A stretch of 64,000 nucleotides of DNA from Ensifer adhaerens (GCA_900215285.1 OCMG01000004.1:1782001-1846000); one strand, 5' to 3'. Positions 10,993 to 21,061 are shown, counted from the stretch's first letter. Notes: generated by a model not told the origin, from the sequence alone. Numbers and translations are program-made.

Positions 10993-12246
10993 GTGTTTGT
11001 CTCATTCTTCCCGAAGCCAAAGCTGTTTTTCATCTCCGCTGCGGTCTGGTCGCTGCTGGCAATCCTTCTCTGGTATGGCGGGGTACAGGAACTTGGGGCC
11101 TATGTCGGCCTGCCGCCGCTCAAGGCGGGCGAGCAGGCGCCGATCGGCGTCTCTGTCTTCTGGTCTGCGCCGTTCATCTGGTTCTATATCTACTATGCGA
11201 TCATCAACGCGATTTTCGGCCTCTTCTGGCAGATTTACAGCCCGCATCCGTGGCAGCGCTGGTCGATCTGGGGCAGCGCGCTGATCATCTTCACGACCTA
11301 TTTCGGCGTGCAGGTCAGCGTGGCGATCAATGCCTGGTATGGGCCGTTCTATGATATGATCCAGAGCGCGCTCTCGAAGCCGGGCTCGGTCACCGCGGCG
11401 CAGCTCTATCTCGGCATGCTCGGCTTTGCCGGCATTGCCTTCGTCGCGATCACGGTCGGCGTTCTCAGCCGCTTCTTCGTCAGCCACTGGATCTTCCGCT
11501 GGCGCACCGCCATGAACGAATATTACATGACGCACTGGCCACGCCTGCGCACGATCGAAGGCGCCTCGCAGCGCGTGCAGGAAGATACGATGCGTTTTTC
11601 CACGACCGTTGAAGGTCTGGGCGTTTCGCTGGTCAGCTCCGTCATGACGCTTATTGCCTTCCTGCCGGTGCTTTTCCAGCTCGGCAAGGACATCACGGAA
11701 CTGCCGCTGATCGGCAATGTCCCGCACGCCCTTGTCTGGGCCGCCATCTTCTGGTCGATCTTCGGCACGGTTTTCCTGGCGCTCGTCGGGGTCAAGCTTC
11801 CGGGGCTCGAGTTTCGCAACCAGCGCGTGGAGGCCTCCTATCGCAAGGAACTCGTCTATGGCGAAGACGATCCGAACCGCGCCGACCCGATGACGATCCG
11901 CGAACTTTACGATGATGTTCGCCGCAACTATTTCCGTCTTTACTTCCACTACATGTATTTCAACGTCGCCCGCATCTTCTATCTGCAGGCCGATAACCTG
12001 TTCAGCCTGATCGTGCTGGTTCCGTCCATCGTGGCGGGCAAGCTGACACTGGGCCTGATGACGCAGATCACCAATGTCTTCGATCAGGTGCGCGGTTCGT
12101 TCCAGTATCTCGTCAGCTCCTGGACGACGATTGTCGAGCTGCTTTCGATCTACAAGCGCCTTCGCGCCTTCGAAGCCGCCATCGACGACAAGCCGCTGCC
12201 GTCCATCGACCAGGAATATATCGAGTCCGGCGGCGTCGAAGCCTGA
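10993..12246 (+). CDS. bacA: Peptide antibiotic transporter BacA/SbmA
   Basis: Inner-membrane, proton-driven importer of proline-rich and NCR-type antimicrobial peptides; in rhizobia it also supports very-long-chain fatty acid modification of lipid A and symbiosis. The 417-residue product starts [20 protein letters not shown] and has multiple membrane helices. The central segment [18 protein letters not shown] and the C-terminal [21 protein letters not shown] region are characteristic of SbmA/BacA proteins. GTG 10993 is chosen because the protein then begins at the conserved FPKPKLFF segment; an upstream TTG would add 27 non-conserved residues. There is no ATP-binding domain, which separates it from the related ABCD transporters. 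Confidence 0.9.
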   Translation: MFVSFFPKPKLFFISAAVWSLLAILLWYGGVQELGAYVGLPPLKAGEQAPIGVSVFWSAPFIWFYIYYAIINAIFGLFWQIYSPHPWQRWSIWGSALIIFTTYFGVQVSVAINAWYGPFYDMIQSALSKPGSVTAAQLYLGMLGFAGIAFVAITVGVLSRFFVSHWIFRWRTAMNEYYMTHWPRLRTIEGASQRVQEDTMRFSTTVEGLGVSLVSSVMTLIAFLPVLFQLGKDITELPLIGNVPHALVWAAIFWSIFGTVFLALVGVKLPGLEFRNQRVEASYRKELVYGEDDPNRADPMTIRELYDDVRRNYFRLYFHYMYFNVARIFYLQADNLFSLIVLVPSIVAGKLTLGLMTQITNVFDQVRGSFQYLVSSWTTIVELLSIYKRLRAFEAAIDDKPLPSIDQEYIESGGVEA

Positions 12247-12369
12247 GGGCGTTGCCCACAGGCGCTCGCTGACGCCAGCATGACACTGGCGTTAGCAGCG
12301 CTTTGCCTGTATCTGTCGGGGAAAATGCCGGTCGCACGATGGCCGGTGACAGAGAGTGGGAGGTTCTCC

Positions 12370-12963
12370 GTGGCATTGCTCGTCTTTTCGATCGTCCTGT
12401 TCCTGGCGCTGCATTCGCTCCGTGTCTTCGCGCCAGCCTGGCGGGAGCGGACAATTGCGCGCATGGGCGTGCATGCCTGGCGCGGGGTCTATTCGCTGCT
12501 CTCCATCGCAAGCCTCGTGCTGCTGATCTATGCTTTCGGTGCCTCGCGCTCTGAAACGCCGATCCTCTACACGCCGCCGATATTCATGACGCATATCACG
12601 CTGACGCTGATGCTCATTTCCATGATCCTGCTGATGGCTTCGATCCTGCCGGCAGGCAAGATCGCCGTCTGGGTGAAGCATCCGATGGTGACGTCGGTGA
12701 AGGTCTGGGCGTTTGCGCATCTTCTGTCGAATGGCGAACTCAATTCGGTCCTGCTTTTCGGCGGGTTCCTCATCTGGGCGGTCCTCGTGCGCATCTCGGC
12801 CAAGCGCCGGGCTCGGGCTGGCGAAAAGGTGGTGCGCGATTTCGTCTCGACGCAATATGACATCGCCTCCATCATCGGCGGCGCGGCGCTTTACGCCGTC
12901 ATCCTGCTCTACCTGCACCAGATGCTGATCGGTGTTTCGCCGCTTGCAGCGGCAGGGATGTGA
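12370..12963 (+). CDS. NnrU family membrane protein
   Basis: A 197-residue polytopic membrane protein of the NnrU family. The family was named for a gene near nitric-oxide reductase in denitrifiers but is widespread, and its role is unclear. The start GTG 12370 yields MALLVFSIVLFLALHSLRVF, the usual NnrU N-terminus, and has GGGAGG at 12358-12363 in good spacing. Further hallmarks are WRERTIARMGVHAWRGVYSLLS and VKHPMVTSVKVWAFAHLLSN. About six membrane segments are visible. No denitrification genes are nearby, so a role in NO metabolism is not supported by context. Confidence 0.85.
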   Translation: MALLVFSIVLFLALHSLRVFAPAWRERTIARMGVHAWRGVYSLLSIASLVLLIYAFGASRSETPILYTPPIFMTHITLTLMLISMILLMASILPAGKIAVWVKHPMVTSVKVWAFAHLLSNGELNSVLLFGGFLIWAVLVRISAKRRARAGEKVVRDFVSTQYDIASIIGGAALYAVILLYLHQMLIGVSPLAAAGM

Positions 12964-13101
12964 GCCGGTTCCAATTTTTTCTTACAAGCGGACAAAAATC
13001 CTGTAGAAGGCCGCAACAATTCAAGGCAATTCCGGGCCGAACGTGCCGTTGCAGTCTTGCATCCGGAGTTGCCAGAACAAATCGAGCCGAGCCTGAGAAG
13101 A

Positions 13102-13767
13102 ATGACGAACGAAAACGACAGCTTTATCCGCGAGGTCAATGAGGAATTGCGTTCCGACCAGATGCGGGCGGTCTGGACGCAATATGGACTTATGATCGTT
13201 GCGATTGCGGTGGCTATCGTCATCGGCACGGCGGGCTATCGCGGCTATGTCTACTGGTCCGGCTTGCAGGCCTCTGCTTCCGGCGACAAGTTCCTGACGG
13301 CGATGAAGCTCGCTTCCGACAACAAGACGGATGAGGCGCTCGCCGCCTTTGCGCAGTTGGAGAAGGATGGCTACGGTTCCTATCCGGTTCTCGCCCGCAT
13401 GCGTGCCGCGACCCTGAAGGCTGCGACGGATCCGAAGGCCGCGGTCGCCGAACTGGACGCAGTGGCAAATGATAGCAAGGTTCCCGATGCTGTGCGCGAT
13501 GTCGCGCGTCTTCGCGCCGGTTGGCTGCTGATCGACACCGCCCCCTATGCGGACGTGTCGAAGGAAGTCGAAGTTCTGACGGATGCGCAGAACCCGATGC
13601 GCCATTCGGCGCGCGAGGCGCTGGGTCTTTCGGCCTACAAGAACGGTGATTTCAAGCAGGCGAAGGACTGGTTCCAGGCCATTGCGAACGATCCGCAGAC
13701 GCCGGTCAATGTCGGCAACCGCGCCCGCATCATGCTCGATCTCCTGACCTCCAACGCCAAGGGATAA
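13102..13767 (+). CDS. TPR-domain membrane protein (YfgM-like), upstream of der
   Basis: A 221-residue protein with a cytoplasmic N-terminus (IREVNEELRSDQMRAVWTQY), one membrane helix at about residues 29-48 and a periplasmic tetratricopeptide-like region. Repeats can be seen around DEALAAFAQLEKDGYGSYPVLARMRAA as alternating helical segments. It resembles the TPR_21 proteins encoded just before der/engA in many proteobacteria, where the E. coli relative YfgM works with periplasmic chaperones at the translocon. ATG 13102 follows a GAGAAGA stretch; a longer in-frame start 15 codons upstream looks spurious. Only 24 bases separate it from der, so co-transcription is likely. Confidence 0.82.
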   Translation: MTNENDSFIREVNEELRSDQMRAVWTQYGLMIVAIAVAIVIGTAGYRGYVYWSGLQASASGDKFLTAMKLASDNKTDEALAAFAQLEKDGYGSYPVLARMRAATLKAATDPKAAVAELDAVANDSKVPDAVRDVARLRAGWLLIDTAPYADVSKEVEVLTDAQNPMRHSAREALGLSAYKNGDFKQAKDWFQAIANDPQTPVNVGNRARIMLDLLTSNAKG

Positions 13768-13791
13768 GCGGCTCGCCGCGAGAAAAAGTCC

Positions 13792-15219
13792 ATGAGCTTC
13801 AAGGTCGCCATCGTCGGACGCCCCAATGTGGGCAAGAGCACGCTTTTCAACCGGCTGGTCGGCAAGAAGCTGGCGCTTGTCGATGACACGCCGGGCGTCA
13901 CCCGCGACCGCCGTCCGGGCGATGCGCGTCTGGACGACCTGCGCTTCACCATCATCGATACGGCCGGTCTCGAAGAAAGCGGGCCGGAAACTCTCCAGGG
14001 CCGTATGCGCCAGCAGACGGAAGCAGCGATCGACGAGGCGGACATGACCCTGTTTGTCGTGGACGCGAAGTTTGGCCTGACGCCGCATGACAAGGTGTTT
14101 GCCGAGATCCTGCGCCGACGCGGCAAGCCGGTCGTTCTGGTTGCCAACAAGGCGGAAGCACGCGGCTCCGATGGCGGTTTCTACGATGCCTTCACGCTGG
14201 GGCTTGGCGAACCGGTCGCGATTTCGGCTGAGCATGGCCAGGGTCTGCACGATCTGCGCGACGCGATTGTCGAGGCGATCGGCGAGGAGATGGCCTTTCC
14301 GCCGGAAGAGGATGAAGCCGAGACCGATATCGATCTTGAGCCCACCGACCTCACCGAGGGCGACGAGGACGAGGAAGAGCCGGCCTATGACGACACCAAG
14401 CCGCTGCGCGTGGCCATTGTCGGTCGTCCGAATGCCGGAAAATCGACGCTGATCAACCGCTATCTGGGCGAGGAACGTCTGCTGACCGGGCCGGAAGCCG
14501 GCATCACACGCGATTCCATCTCCGTCGATTGGGAATGGCGCGGCCGCACCGTGCGCCTCTTCGACACGGCCGGGATGCGCCGCAAGGCGAAGGTGCAGGA
14601 GAAGCTCGAAAAGCTTTCGGTCGCCGATACGCTGCGCGCCATCAAGTTCGCCGAGACCGTGGTCATCGTCTTTGACGCGACGATCCCGTTCGAGAAGCAG
14701 GACCTGCATATCGTCGATTTCGTGCTGCGCGAAGGCCGGGCTGCGGTGCTTGCCTTCAACAAGTGGGACATGATCGAGGACCGGCAGGCGCTGCTCGCAG
14801 AGTTGCGCGAGAAGACGGAGCGGTTGCTGCCGCAGGCGCGCGGCATTCGCGCCGTGACGGTCTCCGGCCAGACGGGCGATGGGCTCGACCGGCTGATGCA
14901 ATCGGTCGTCGATACCGACAAGGTCTGGAACCGCCGTATCTCGACGGCGAAGCTCAACCGCTGGCTCGATGCGCAGACGATGCAGCATCCGCCACCGGCC
15001 GTGTCCGGCCGTCGCCTCAAGCTCAAGTACATGACGCAGGTGAAGGCCCGCCCGCCGGGCTTCATGATTTCCTGCACGCGGCCCGAGGCGGTGCCAGAGA
15101 GCTATACGCGCTATCTGATCAACAACCTGCGCAAGGATTTCGACATGCCGGGCGTGCCGATCCGCGTGTATTACCGCGCGTCGGCAAATCCGTTCGAGGG
15201 GCGCAAGAAGAAGCGGTGA
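13792..15219 (+). CDS. der: Ribosome biogenesis GTPase Der (EngA)
   Basis: Double GTPase needed for 50S subunit maturation. The 475-residue protein has two tandem G domains. The first P-loop GRPNVGKST spans residues 9-17 and the second, GRPNAGKST, lies near residue 207. Each is followed by its own DTAG and NK(A/W)D motifs. An acidic linker rich in Asp and Glu separates the domains, and a C-terminal KH-like domain ends in a basic GRKKKR tail. It is the last gene of the plus-strand run and is followed by a strong terminator at 15368-15411. Confidence 0.96.
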   Translation: MSFKVAIVGRPNVGKSTLFNRLVGKKLALVDDTPGVTRDRRPGDARLDDLRFTIIDTAGLEESGPETLQGRMRQQTEAAIDEADMTLFVVDAKFGLTPHDKVFAEILRRRGKPVVLVANKAEARGSDGGFYDAFTLGLGEPVAISAEHGQGLHDLRDAIVEAIGEEMAFPPEEDEAETDIDLEPTDLTEGDEDEEEPAYDDTKPLRVAIVGRPNAGKSTLINRYLGEERLLTGPEAGITRDSISVDWEWRGRTVRLFDTAGMRRKAKVQEKLEKLSVADTLRAIKFAETVVIVFDATIPFEKQDLHIVDFVLREGRAAVLAFNKWDMIEDRQALLAELREKTERLLPQARGIRAVTVSGQTGDGLDRLMQSVVDTDKVWNRRISTAKLNRWLDAQTMQHPPPAVSGRRLKLKYMTQVKARPPGFMISCTRPEAVPESYTRYLINNLRKDFDMPGVPIRVYYRASANPFEGRKKKR

Positions 15220-15584
15220 CGGCTTCTTCTCCCTTCTGGCGGAGCAGATTGAGACTTCCCTCCCGGTAGACGTTGATCTGGTTCTCCAGTGCAGGGCGCG
15301 ACCCATGACGGCGTCACCCTCCATTCCAGCCAAAAAGATTGCTCCCTCAGACGCCAGGTTCAAAAAGCAAGAGCCCGTCCGGTTATATTGAACCGGACGG
15401 GCTCTTGTTTTGCCTGGTTTAGGTTGTCTCGGGAAAACCGCATTCCGATTTCCCCTGACAAACTTGGCCTTCGCTTGCTATCGGGTCTTCGCAAGGCTTT
15501 GCGCCCACCCCAGTCGCTTGTTCGACGTCAATGGTCGAAACATTCGCTGCCGGGGATTAACCGCGCCAGCGGATGCTGACGCGA
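15220..15584. other. Intergenic region between convergent der and phoX
   Basis: This 365-base stretch contains the bidirectional terminator at 15368-15411. I see no gene, operator or repeat in the rest; reading frames here lack coding character. Confidence 0.6.
15368..15411. terminator. Bidirectional intrinsic terminator
   Basis: A perfect 17-base stem begins CAAGAGCCCGTCCGG at 15368-15384, has a six-base loop, and closes at 15391-15407. It is followed by TTTT on the plus strand and preceded by a run of A at 15362-15366 that supplies a U-tract on the minus strand. It lies between the converging der and phoX transcripts and should end both. Confidence 0.9.
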
Positions 15585-17540
15585 TCACGCCTTGTCGAGC
15601 TTGATGCTGGTTGCATCCGCCGTCAGATAGCCGACTGCGGCGCCGAAGCGGTCCTTGTAGTTGGCGCGGATCAGAGGATCGAGCGTGTCCTTGACCTTGG
15701 CGTGGAACTTTTCCCAATCGCCCGGATGCTGGAAGTTGCTCATCACATAAGTCCAGCCATTGAGTTCGTCGATTGCATGAAGACCGGTCGATTCCGCGCC
15801 TGCGGGCACCGACATGATGCGCGACAATTGTTTGCCATCGACATTGTAGGCCCACAGGAAGTTGTTGACGTGCATTCCGCTGTCCTCGCCGATAAACAGC
15901 GTCCGCAGGCGCTCAGAGAACTTGATGTTGTCGGGATTGCCGATCTTGTCTGGATTGGCGGTGTTGCCGAGTGCGTCGGGCGCAATGTCTTCGCCCGTCA
16001 GTACGAAACGCGTTTCGAAGGGCACCCATTCGCTGGCGATCGCCTCGCCGCCGCTATCCTTCTGGTCGCCAGCCAGCGTATGCCCCAGAATGCCACCTGC
16101 GTCGAGCGGCTTTTCGAGCGCTACACCCGAGGCTTCATACCAGCCCTTGCCACCCTTGACCATCGAGTCCTTGATGTAGGAGATGGCCGAATAGGCGATC
16201 TTGTCCTTGGCATTGACGGTGGTGCCTTCCATCTTGGTGAAGGCCATGGTGCCGCCCATCAGTGCGGCGTAACGGTGCGTTTCGAGGAAGGCCGCGGCCT
16301 TTTCCATGCCGGGCTTCAACTTGACCCAATGGAAGGCTCCGCTCATCGCGATCCGGGTAAAGCTGGGGTCTTTGGGATCTTCCTTGGAAATCTCCATGAT
16401 TTCTTCCGGCTTCACCGTATCGGCAAGCTTCTCGATCTCGGCGCTGGTGGCATGGCCGAGCTTTACCCAGGCGACCTTGTCGGCCGGCGCGGCGGTGTCG
16501 GTGGAAAGCTTGCCGGACAGCTTGGCGACATAGAGCGTTCCGGCCGAGAGGTCGGCTTCCTTGTCAGCGACAAACATGAACAGGCCGCCATTGGTCGCGT
16601 CGTCGCCCATCAGCAAGGTGCGCTGATCGGGCATGACCTGCACCAGTTCGTGCGAGATCCGGCCAATGCAGTAATGCTTGATCAACGTGCCGGTGCCGTC
16701 GGCATTGACCTTCACTTCCGGGAGATGACCGTAGTGATAGGGATTTGCCGCCTTCTCGTCGCCGAACAGGTTCTTGCTGAAACCCAGCAATTGCTTGTTC
16801 GAGGATGCCGCGAATGCGTCCGGTTCGTATTCTTCACTCGACAGATGAGTGTTCCAGGGCGACAGGCTGGCACCGCAGGTGATCCACAGGCCATGCGCCT
16901 GAGAGGTGTCGACATTGTGGTATTTCACCAAGGAGAGCTTACCGGTGGCCGGATCCTGATCGAGCGTCAGAACTGCGATCGGCGAAGGCATGCGGCCATA
17001 GGTGTCATCACCCTTCTGGTCGCGCGACATGTATTCGAACTGAACGACCGCAAATACGGTGTCGCCTTTGACGCCATCGACCTTGGCGCCGGCAATCGGT
17101 CGCAACAGCGAGGTGCCGTCCGGACAGTCCGAGAAGAACTGGCGCTCCTTGCCCGGAACCGACGTGTCGACGATCGGCTTGTTGTTGATGTCGTAATAGC
17201 CGCCGGCCAGGATCTGCCCGCCCTTGCCATCCGGCACCATGTCGCCGGTGATGAAGAATGGCTGGTAGGCCAGCTTGAAGGACTGCTTGGTTCCGTCGGC
17301 AAGCGCGACCGTCAGTTCCGAGCCGACTGTCGTGGTTGCCATGGCGGCCGGATCTGCCAGCGATGGGGCCGCCATCGAAGTGAATTTTGCCGAGGTAAAG
17401 TCTGCCGGCGCTGCAACGGCGTCGCGGGCTGCGCCGAGCGCCAGAAGCGAACTCGCCGCCGATGCACCGAGAGGCAGCATCGGGACACCGGCGAGGAACT
17501 TGAGTGTCTGGCGGCGTGAAGCGGTGATCTTGTCGAACAT
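15585..17540 (-). CDS. phoX: PhoX-family alkaline phosphatase, Tat-exported
   Basis: Extracytoplasmic phosphomonoesterase of the PhoX family (DUF839), a monomeric Ca/Fe enzyme that releases phosphate from organic esters. The 651-residue protein opens with a twin-arginine signal, SRRQTLKFLAG at residues 8-18, then a hydrophobic stretch and an alanine-rich cleavage region near 40. The rest matches the family: FDWGDP-like loops are weak, but VQFEYMSRDQ, GLWITCGASLSPWNTHLSSEEYEPD and FIGEDSGMHVNNFLWAYN are typical. ATG 17540 is supported by AGAGGAAAAG; a longer frame would mask the Tat motif. A PHO-box-like dyad lies 72 bases upstream. Confidence 0.92.
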   Translation of the reverse strand: MFDKITASRRQTLKFLAGVPMLPLGASAASSLLALGAARDAVAAPADFTSAKFTSMAAPSLADPAAMATTTVGSELTVALADGTKQSFKLAYQPFFITGDMVPDGKGGQILAGGYYDINNKPIVDTSVPGKERQFFSDCPDGTSLLRPIAGAKVDGVKGDTVFAVVQFEYMSRDQKGDDTYGRMPSPIAVLTLDQDPATGKLSLVKYHNVDTSQAHGLWITCGASLSPWNTHLSSEEYEPDAFAASSNKQLLGFSKNLFGDEKAANPYHYGHLPEVKVNADGTGTLIKHYCIGRISHELVQVMPDQRTLLMGDDATNGGLFMFVADKEADLSAGTLYVAKLSGKLSTDTAAPADKVAWVKLGHATSAEIEKLADTVKPEEIMEISKEDPKDPSFTRIAMSGAFHWVKLKPGMEKAAAFLETHRYAALMGGTMAFTKMEGTTVNAKDKIAYSAISYIKDSMVKGGKGWYEASGVALEKPLDAGGILGHTLAGDQKDSGGEAIASEWVPFETRFVLTGEDIAPDALGNTANPDKIGNPDNIKFSERLRTLFIGEDSGMHVNNFLWAYNVDGKQLSRIMSVPAGAESTGLHAIDELNGWTYVMSNFQHPGDWEKFHAKVKDTLDPLIRANYKDRFGAAVGYLTADATSIKLDKA

Positions 17541-17845
17541 GACTTTTCCTCTGTTTGCCTTCTCGTGAGATTGACCGGGGAAGAGGCGGTCGCTCTGCGG
17601 TTTCGGCAACCTAAGACGGTTACAAGACAGCTCGATGAACATTCAGGCGGATCCTGCTCCAGACTTCCAATGTATATGGCGGTCTGGGATCGGGGCTGGG
17701 CAGTTCATGACGGGCCCACAGATTAAGTGGAACCCCGCATTGAAGATCCACGCGGAGCCAGCGGTCTCAAGATGACACCTGGAGGTTGGGGTAGGTAGCT
17801 TCTGGCTCCATTGGACAGGGGACTTCTTGTTTCGCTCACGCGAGA
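17541..17845. other. Upstream region of phoX
   Basis: This 305-base intergenic stretch lies between the phoX start and the 3' end of the glycosyltransferase gene, both on the minus strand. It carries the PHO-box candidate at 17613-17630. I see no reading frame with coding character and no clear terminator for the glycosyltransferase. Confidence 0.5.
17613..17630 (-). promoter_or_regulatory. Candidate PHO box (PhoB site) upstream of phoX
   Basis: Read on the minus strand the site is CTGTCTT-GTAA-CCGTCTT, two direct 7-base half-sites with a 4-base spacer. The rhizobial PHO consensus is two CTGTCAT-like repeats with the same spacing; the halves here differ at one and two positions. It lies 72 bases upstream of the phoX start, where an activator site would be expected. 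Confidence 0.5.
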
Positions 17846-18880
17846 TCACGCCGCCATGCAAAAGGGCGTGCTGTTGGCGAACTCCACATTCGACCAGAAC
17901 TGCTCCGTCGCCGCGCGCCAGCTATAGCTCTCGGCGAGTGCGCGTGCGGCCGTTGGCGAGCATCGCAGAGCCTTCAGGCAGGCGGCACGCAGGTCTTCGT
18001 CCAGTGCGCCGGCATCCACATGGTTCTTCAGGATATCGCCGGGTCCCGTGACCGGATGGGCAGCGACGGGTACGCCCGAGGCCAAGGCTTCGAGAATGGT
18101 ATTTCCGAAAGTGTCCGTCTTGGACGGGAAGACGAAGACATCCGCCTGCGCATAGGATTCGGCGAGCGCTTCGCCGGTGCGGAAGCCGGTGAAATGGACA
18201 TGCGGGTAGCGGGCCTGAAGCTCCTCCCGTGCGGGACCATCGCCGACGACGACCTTGGAACCGGGCAGGTCGAGGTCGAGGAAGGCAGGGAGGTTCTTTT
18301 CGACGGACACGCGACCGACGGTCATGAAGATCGGGCGCGGCAGGCCGAAGGGCATGTCAAGCTTCGACATCGGTCGGAACAGGCGAGCATCAATGCCGCG
18401 CGACCAGCGGCGAAGGTTCTGGAAGCCTTTCGCGCTCAACTCTTCCTCAAGGCTTTCGGTCGCGACCATGCAGACATTGCCGGCGTTGTGGAAATAGCGG
18501 ACATAGGCATAGGCCAGGTTTTCCGGGATCGGCCAGCGGGCGGAGACATATTCCGGAAAGCGGGTGTGGTAGCTAGTCGAGAAGGGCTTGCCCATGCGCA
18601 GGCACCAGGCGCGCGCCGAAAGCCCCAGCGGGCCTTCAGTGGCAATATGAACATACGTCGGCTCCTGGCCCGAAAGTAACTGGCCGATCTGGCCGGGAAC
18701 TGTCAGCGCCAGTCGTATCTCCGGATAGGTTGGGCAGGGAATGCTGGTGAACATCTGCGGGGTGATCAGAACAACCTCGATGCCCATGCGCTTCAGTTCA
18801 TCGACCGTCTGTTCGATGGAGCGCACGACGCCATTGATCTGCGGCTTCCACGCATCCGTCACGATGGTGATCTTCTTCAT
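17846..18880 (-). CDS. GT4-family glycosyltransferase, possibly glycolipid synthase
   Basis: A 344-residue retaining glycosyltransferase with a GT-B fold. The N-terminal domain begins KKITIVTDAWKPQINGVVRS. The sugar-nucleotide domain holds RGIDARLFRP, MTVGRVSVEKN (about 187-197), VGDGPARE and the EX7E-like region FVFPSKTDTFGNTILEALASG. From memory it resembles diacylglycerol hexosyl/glucuronosyltransferases of agrobacteria (Agt type) that make phosphate-free glycolipids. That would fit its place beside phoX, although no PHO box was found before it. Membrane association and lipid acceptor are inferred; a polysaccharide transferase is the alternative. Confidence 0.8.
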   Translation of the reverse strand: MKKITIVTDAWKPQINGVVRSIEQTVDELKRMGIEVVLITPQMFTSIPCPTYPEIRLALTVPGQIGQLLSGQEPTYVHIATEGPLGLSARAWCLRMGKPFSTSYHTRFPEYVSARWPIPENLAYAYVRYFHNAGNVCMVATESLEEELSAKGFQNLRRWSRGIDARLFRPMSKLDMPFGLPRPIFMTVGRVSVEKNLPAFLDLDLPGSKVVVGDGPAREELQARYPHVHFTGFRTGEALAESYAQADVFVFPSKTDTFGNTILEALASGVPVAAHPVTGPGDILKNHVDAGALDEDLRAACLKALRCSPTAARALAESYSWRAATEQFWSNVEFANSTPFCMAA

Positions 18881-19040
18881 GCTTTTGCCACGCCTGTTTC
18901 ATGAGTCATCTTCATTATGCCGTGACTATGTGATGAGCGTATTACGCGCTGTACAACCCGTCCGGTCAGATGTGTTGCGATTGACAACGGATTGGCGTTA
19001 CCAGCATGAATTCAATATTGTCTGACGCGAAGGAGTCGCC

Positions 19041-20696
19041 ATGGCGGCCGTTCTGAAATCCCGCGCGGTTGCCGCGGACTGGTGGCGAGGCGCCTCCATC
19101 TATCAGGTTTACCCGCGCTCGTTTCAGGATACGACGGCCAGTGGAACGGGTGATCTGAAAGGGGTGACGCAGCGGCTGGGCCACATCGCCTTTCTCGGTG
19201 TCGATGCCATCTGGCTTTCCCCCTTCTTCCGGTCGCCCATGGCCGACATGGGCTATGACGTTTCGGACTATTGCGATGTCGATCCGCAATTCGGAACGCT
19301 GGCCGATTTCGACCAGATGCTCACCCAGGCCCATCGCCTCGGGCTCAAGATCATCATCGATCAGGTCATCTCGCACACGTCCGACCGGCACCCCTGGTTT
19401 GTCGAAAGCCGCTCGAGCCGGAACAACCCGAAGGCCGACTGGTATGTCTGGGCGGACCCGAAGCCGGATGGCACGCCACCGAATAACTGGATGTCGATCT
19501 TTGGCGGGCCGGCCTGGGAATGGGACGGCGTGCGCAAGCAATATTACATGCACAACTTCCTCACGGCGCAGCCGGACTTGAATTTTCACAATCCGGACGT
19601 TCAGGATGCCCTGCTGGAAACGGTGAAATTCTGGCTTGACCGGGGCGTCGACGGATTCCGGCTGGATACGGTCAACTATTACTTCCACGACAAGCATCTG
19701 CGCAGCAACCCCCCGCATTTCCTTGATGACGGGCAGACCTCCTCGGACGCGCCGGATGTCAATCCCTATGGCATGCAGGAGCATCTCTACGACAAGACCC
19801 GGCCGGAAAATATCGCGTTCCTCAGGCGCTTCAGGAGTTTGCTGGATCGCTATCCGGGCCGCGTGTCGGTGGGGGAAGTGGGCGATGGCGCTCGATCGCT
19901 GGAGACGGTTGCGGACTACACCAGTGGCGGCGACAAGCTGCATATGTGCTACACGTTCGACCTGCTGGGCCCCGACTTCTCGGCGCGACACATCCGCAAT
20001 TGCGTGTCCAGCTTTGAACGTTCCGTGAAGGATGGCTGGGTCTGCTGGGCCTTTTCGAACCATGACGTCATGCGCCATGCGAGCCGCTTTGCCGCGACGG
20101 AGACGGAGCGGGCACAGGTGGCGAAACTTGCCATCACGCTACTTTCGACGCTGCGGGGTTCCATCTGCCTTTATCAGGGCGAGGAGCTTGGTCTGCCCGA
20201 GGCGGAGCTTGCCTTCGAAGACCTGCAGGATCCCTATGGGATCCGCTTCTGGCCTGCCTTCAAGGGCCGCGACGGATGCCGCACGCCCATGCCCTGGGAG
20301 GCGGATCAACCCTTTGCCGGTTTCACCGAGGCTGAAAAACCCTGGCTGCCCGTGCCGGACCTGCATCGGGCGCTTGCCGTTGACCTGCAGGAGCGTGATC
20401 CGCAATCCGTGCTGTCCCATTATCGCCGTGCGCTCGCATTCCGTCGCAGCCGCAAGGAACTGACACAGGGTACGATCGAGTTTCTGGATGAGAGCGAACA
20501 TCTGCTGACGTTCGTCCGGCGCAAGGGCGGACGCGCGATGCTTTTCATCTACAACCTCACTCGGGAGAAGCAGCTGTTCTCGCTGCCGGGGAACGTGATG
20601 CCCTTGCCTGTGCCTAAGGCACCAGGTTTTTCGGGCGTTCTCTCCGGCAATGTCGTGGAGCTGGAGCCGTTGAGCGCTTACTGCGCAGCGGTCTGA
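19041..20696 (+). CDS. GH13 alpha-glucosidase
   Basis: Cytoplasmic glycoside hydrolase family 13 enzyme of 551 residues, probably hydrolysing maltose, sucrose or isomaltose-type alpha-glucosides. The TIM barrel begins WWRGASIYQVYPRSF. The catalytic triad is complete: nucleophile Asp209 (GFRLDTVN), acid/base Glu279 (SVGEVGDG) and Asp342 (FSNHDVMRH). ATG 19041 has AAGGAG upstream. No ABC sugar transporter or LacI regulator is adjacent, unlike the agl operon of Sinorhizobium, so the substrate remains open. Its last 19 bases overlap the end of a convergent response regulator gene. Confidence 0.9.
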   Translation: MAAVLKSRAVAADWWRGASIYQVYPRSFQDTTASGTGDLKGVTQRLGHIAFLGVDAIWLSPFFRSPMADMGYDVSDYCDVDPQFGTLADFDQMLTQAHRLGLKIIIDQVISHTSDRHPWFVESRSSRNNPKADWYVWADPKPDGTPPNNWMSIFGGPAWEWDGVRKQYYMHNFLTAQPDLNFHNPDVQDALLETVKFWLDRGVDGFRLDTVNYYFHDKHLRSNPPHFLDDGQTSSDAPDVNPYGMQEHLYDKTRPENIAFLRRFRSLLDRYPGRVSVGEVGDGARSLETVADYTSGGDKLHMCYTFDLLGPDFSARHIRNCVSSFERSVKDGWVCWAFSNHDVMRHASRFAATETERAQVAKLAITLLSTLRGSICLYQGEELGLPEAELAFEDLQDPYGIRFWPAFKGRDGCRTPMPWEADQPFAGFTEAEKPWLPVPDLHRALAVDLQERDPQSVLSHYRRALAFRRSRKELTQGTIEFLDESEHLLTFVRRKGGRAMLFIYNLTREKQLFSLPGNVMPLPVPKAPGFSGVLSGNVVELEPLSAYCAAV

Positions 20697-21061
20697 CGCT
20701 GTTCTGCGACCTGGGCGAGCCCATTGAAGGCAGCGCCGAGTGTCTTGCGGTCGAAGGGCTTCATGAGGAAGTCGTTCGCGCCCGCGCGGCGGCCGGCCAT
20801 CATCTTGCGCAGGTCTGCTTCCACGATGCAATAATAGATGCGGGTGCGCTCGTTGCCGGGGATGGTGCGGATGAACTGGATGAGTTCCAGAGCGCCATCC
20901 ATCGAGGCATCGACGATCACGAAAGGCGGAAGGGCCTTCATGCAGCGGGCGGTCGCGTCAGCGGCGCTGCGAGCCTCGATCACCTCGAAATTCATGCCGG
21001 TCAGAATACGCTTCGCGACTTTGCGAACGACGTCCGACTGATCTGCGATCAAGAGGTTCAT
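20678..21061 (-). CDS. Single-domain response regulator next to chpT
   Basis: A 127-residue receiver domain with no output domain. It shows NLLIADQSDVVRKV at the N-terminus (acidic Asp7 and Asp10), phosphoacceptor Asp51 in FVIVDASMDG, and the conserved Lys in NDFLMKPFD. ATG 21061 was chosen because it starts the first receiver strand; an upstream start would add 24 residues from intergenic sequence. It lies 111 bases downstream of chpT on the same strand, and adjacency to a histidine phosphotransferase suggests a place in the CtrA phosphorelay. It does not look like DivK or CpdR by sequence, so the partner is inferred from position only. Confidence 0.83.
   Translation of the reverse strand: MNLLIADQSDVVRKVAKRILTGMNFEVIEARSAADATARCMKALPPFVIVDASMDGALELIQFIRTIPGNERTRIYYCIVEADLRKMMAGRRAGANDFLMKPFDRKTLGAAFNGLAQVAEQRQTAAQ

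Noticed and set aside
13021..15363. 780-codon minus-strand frame opposite der and the TPR gene
   Set aside because: Der on the plus strand has both GTPase domains intact. The antisense frame has no recognisable motif and crosses a gene boundary.
15573..17519. 648-codon plus-strand frame opposite phoX
   Set aside because: The minus strand encodes a complete Tat-exported PhoX; the antisense translation shows no protein family.
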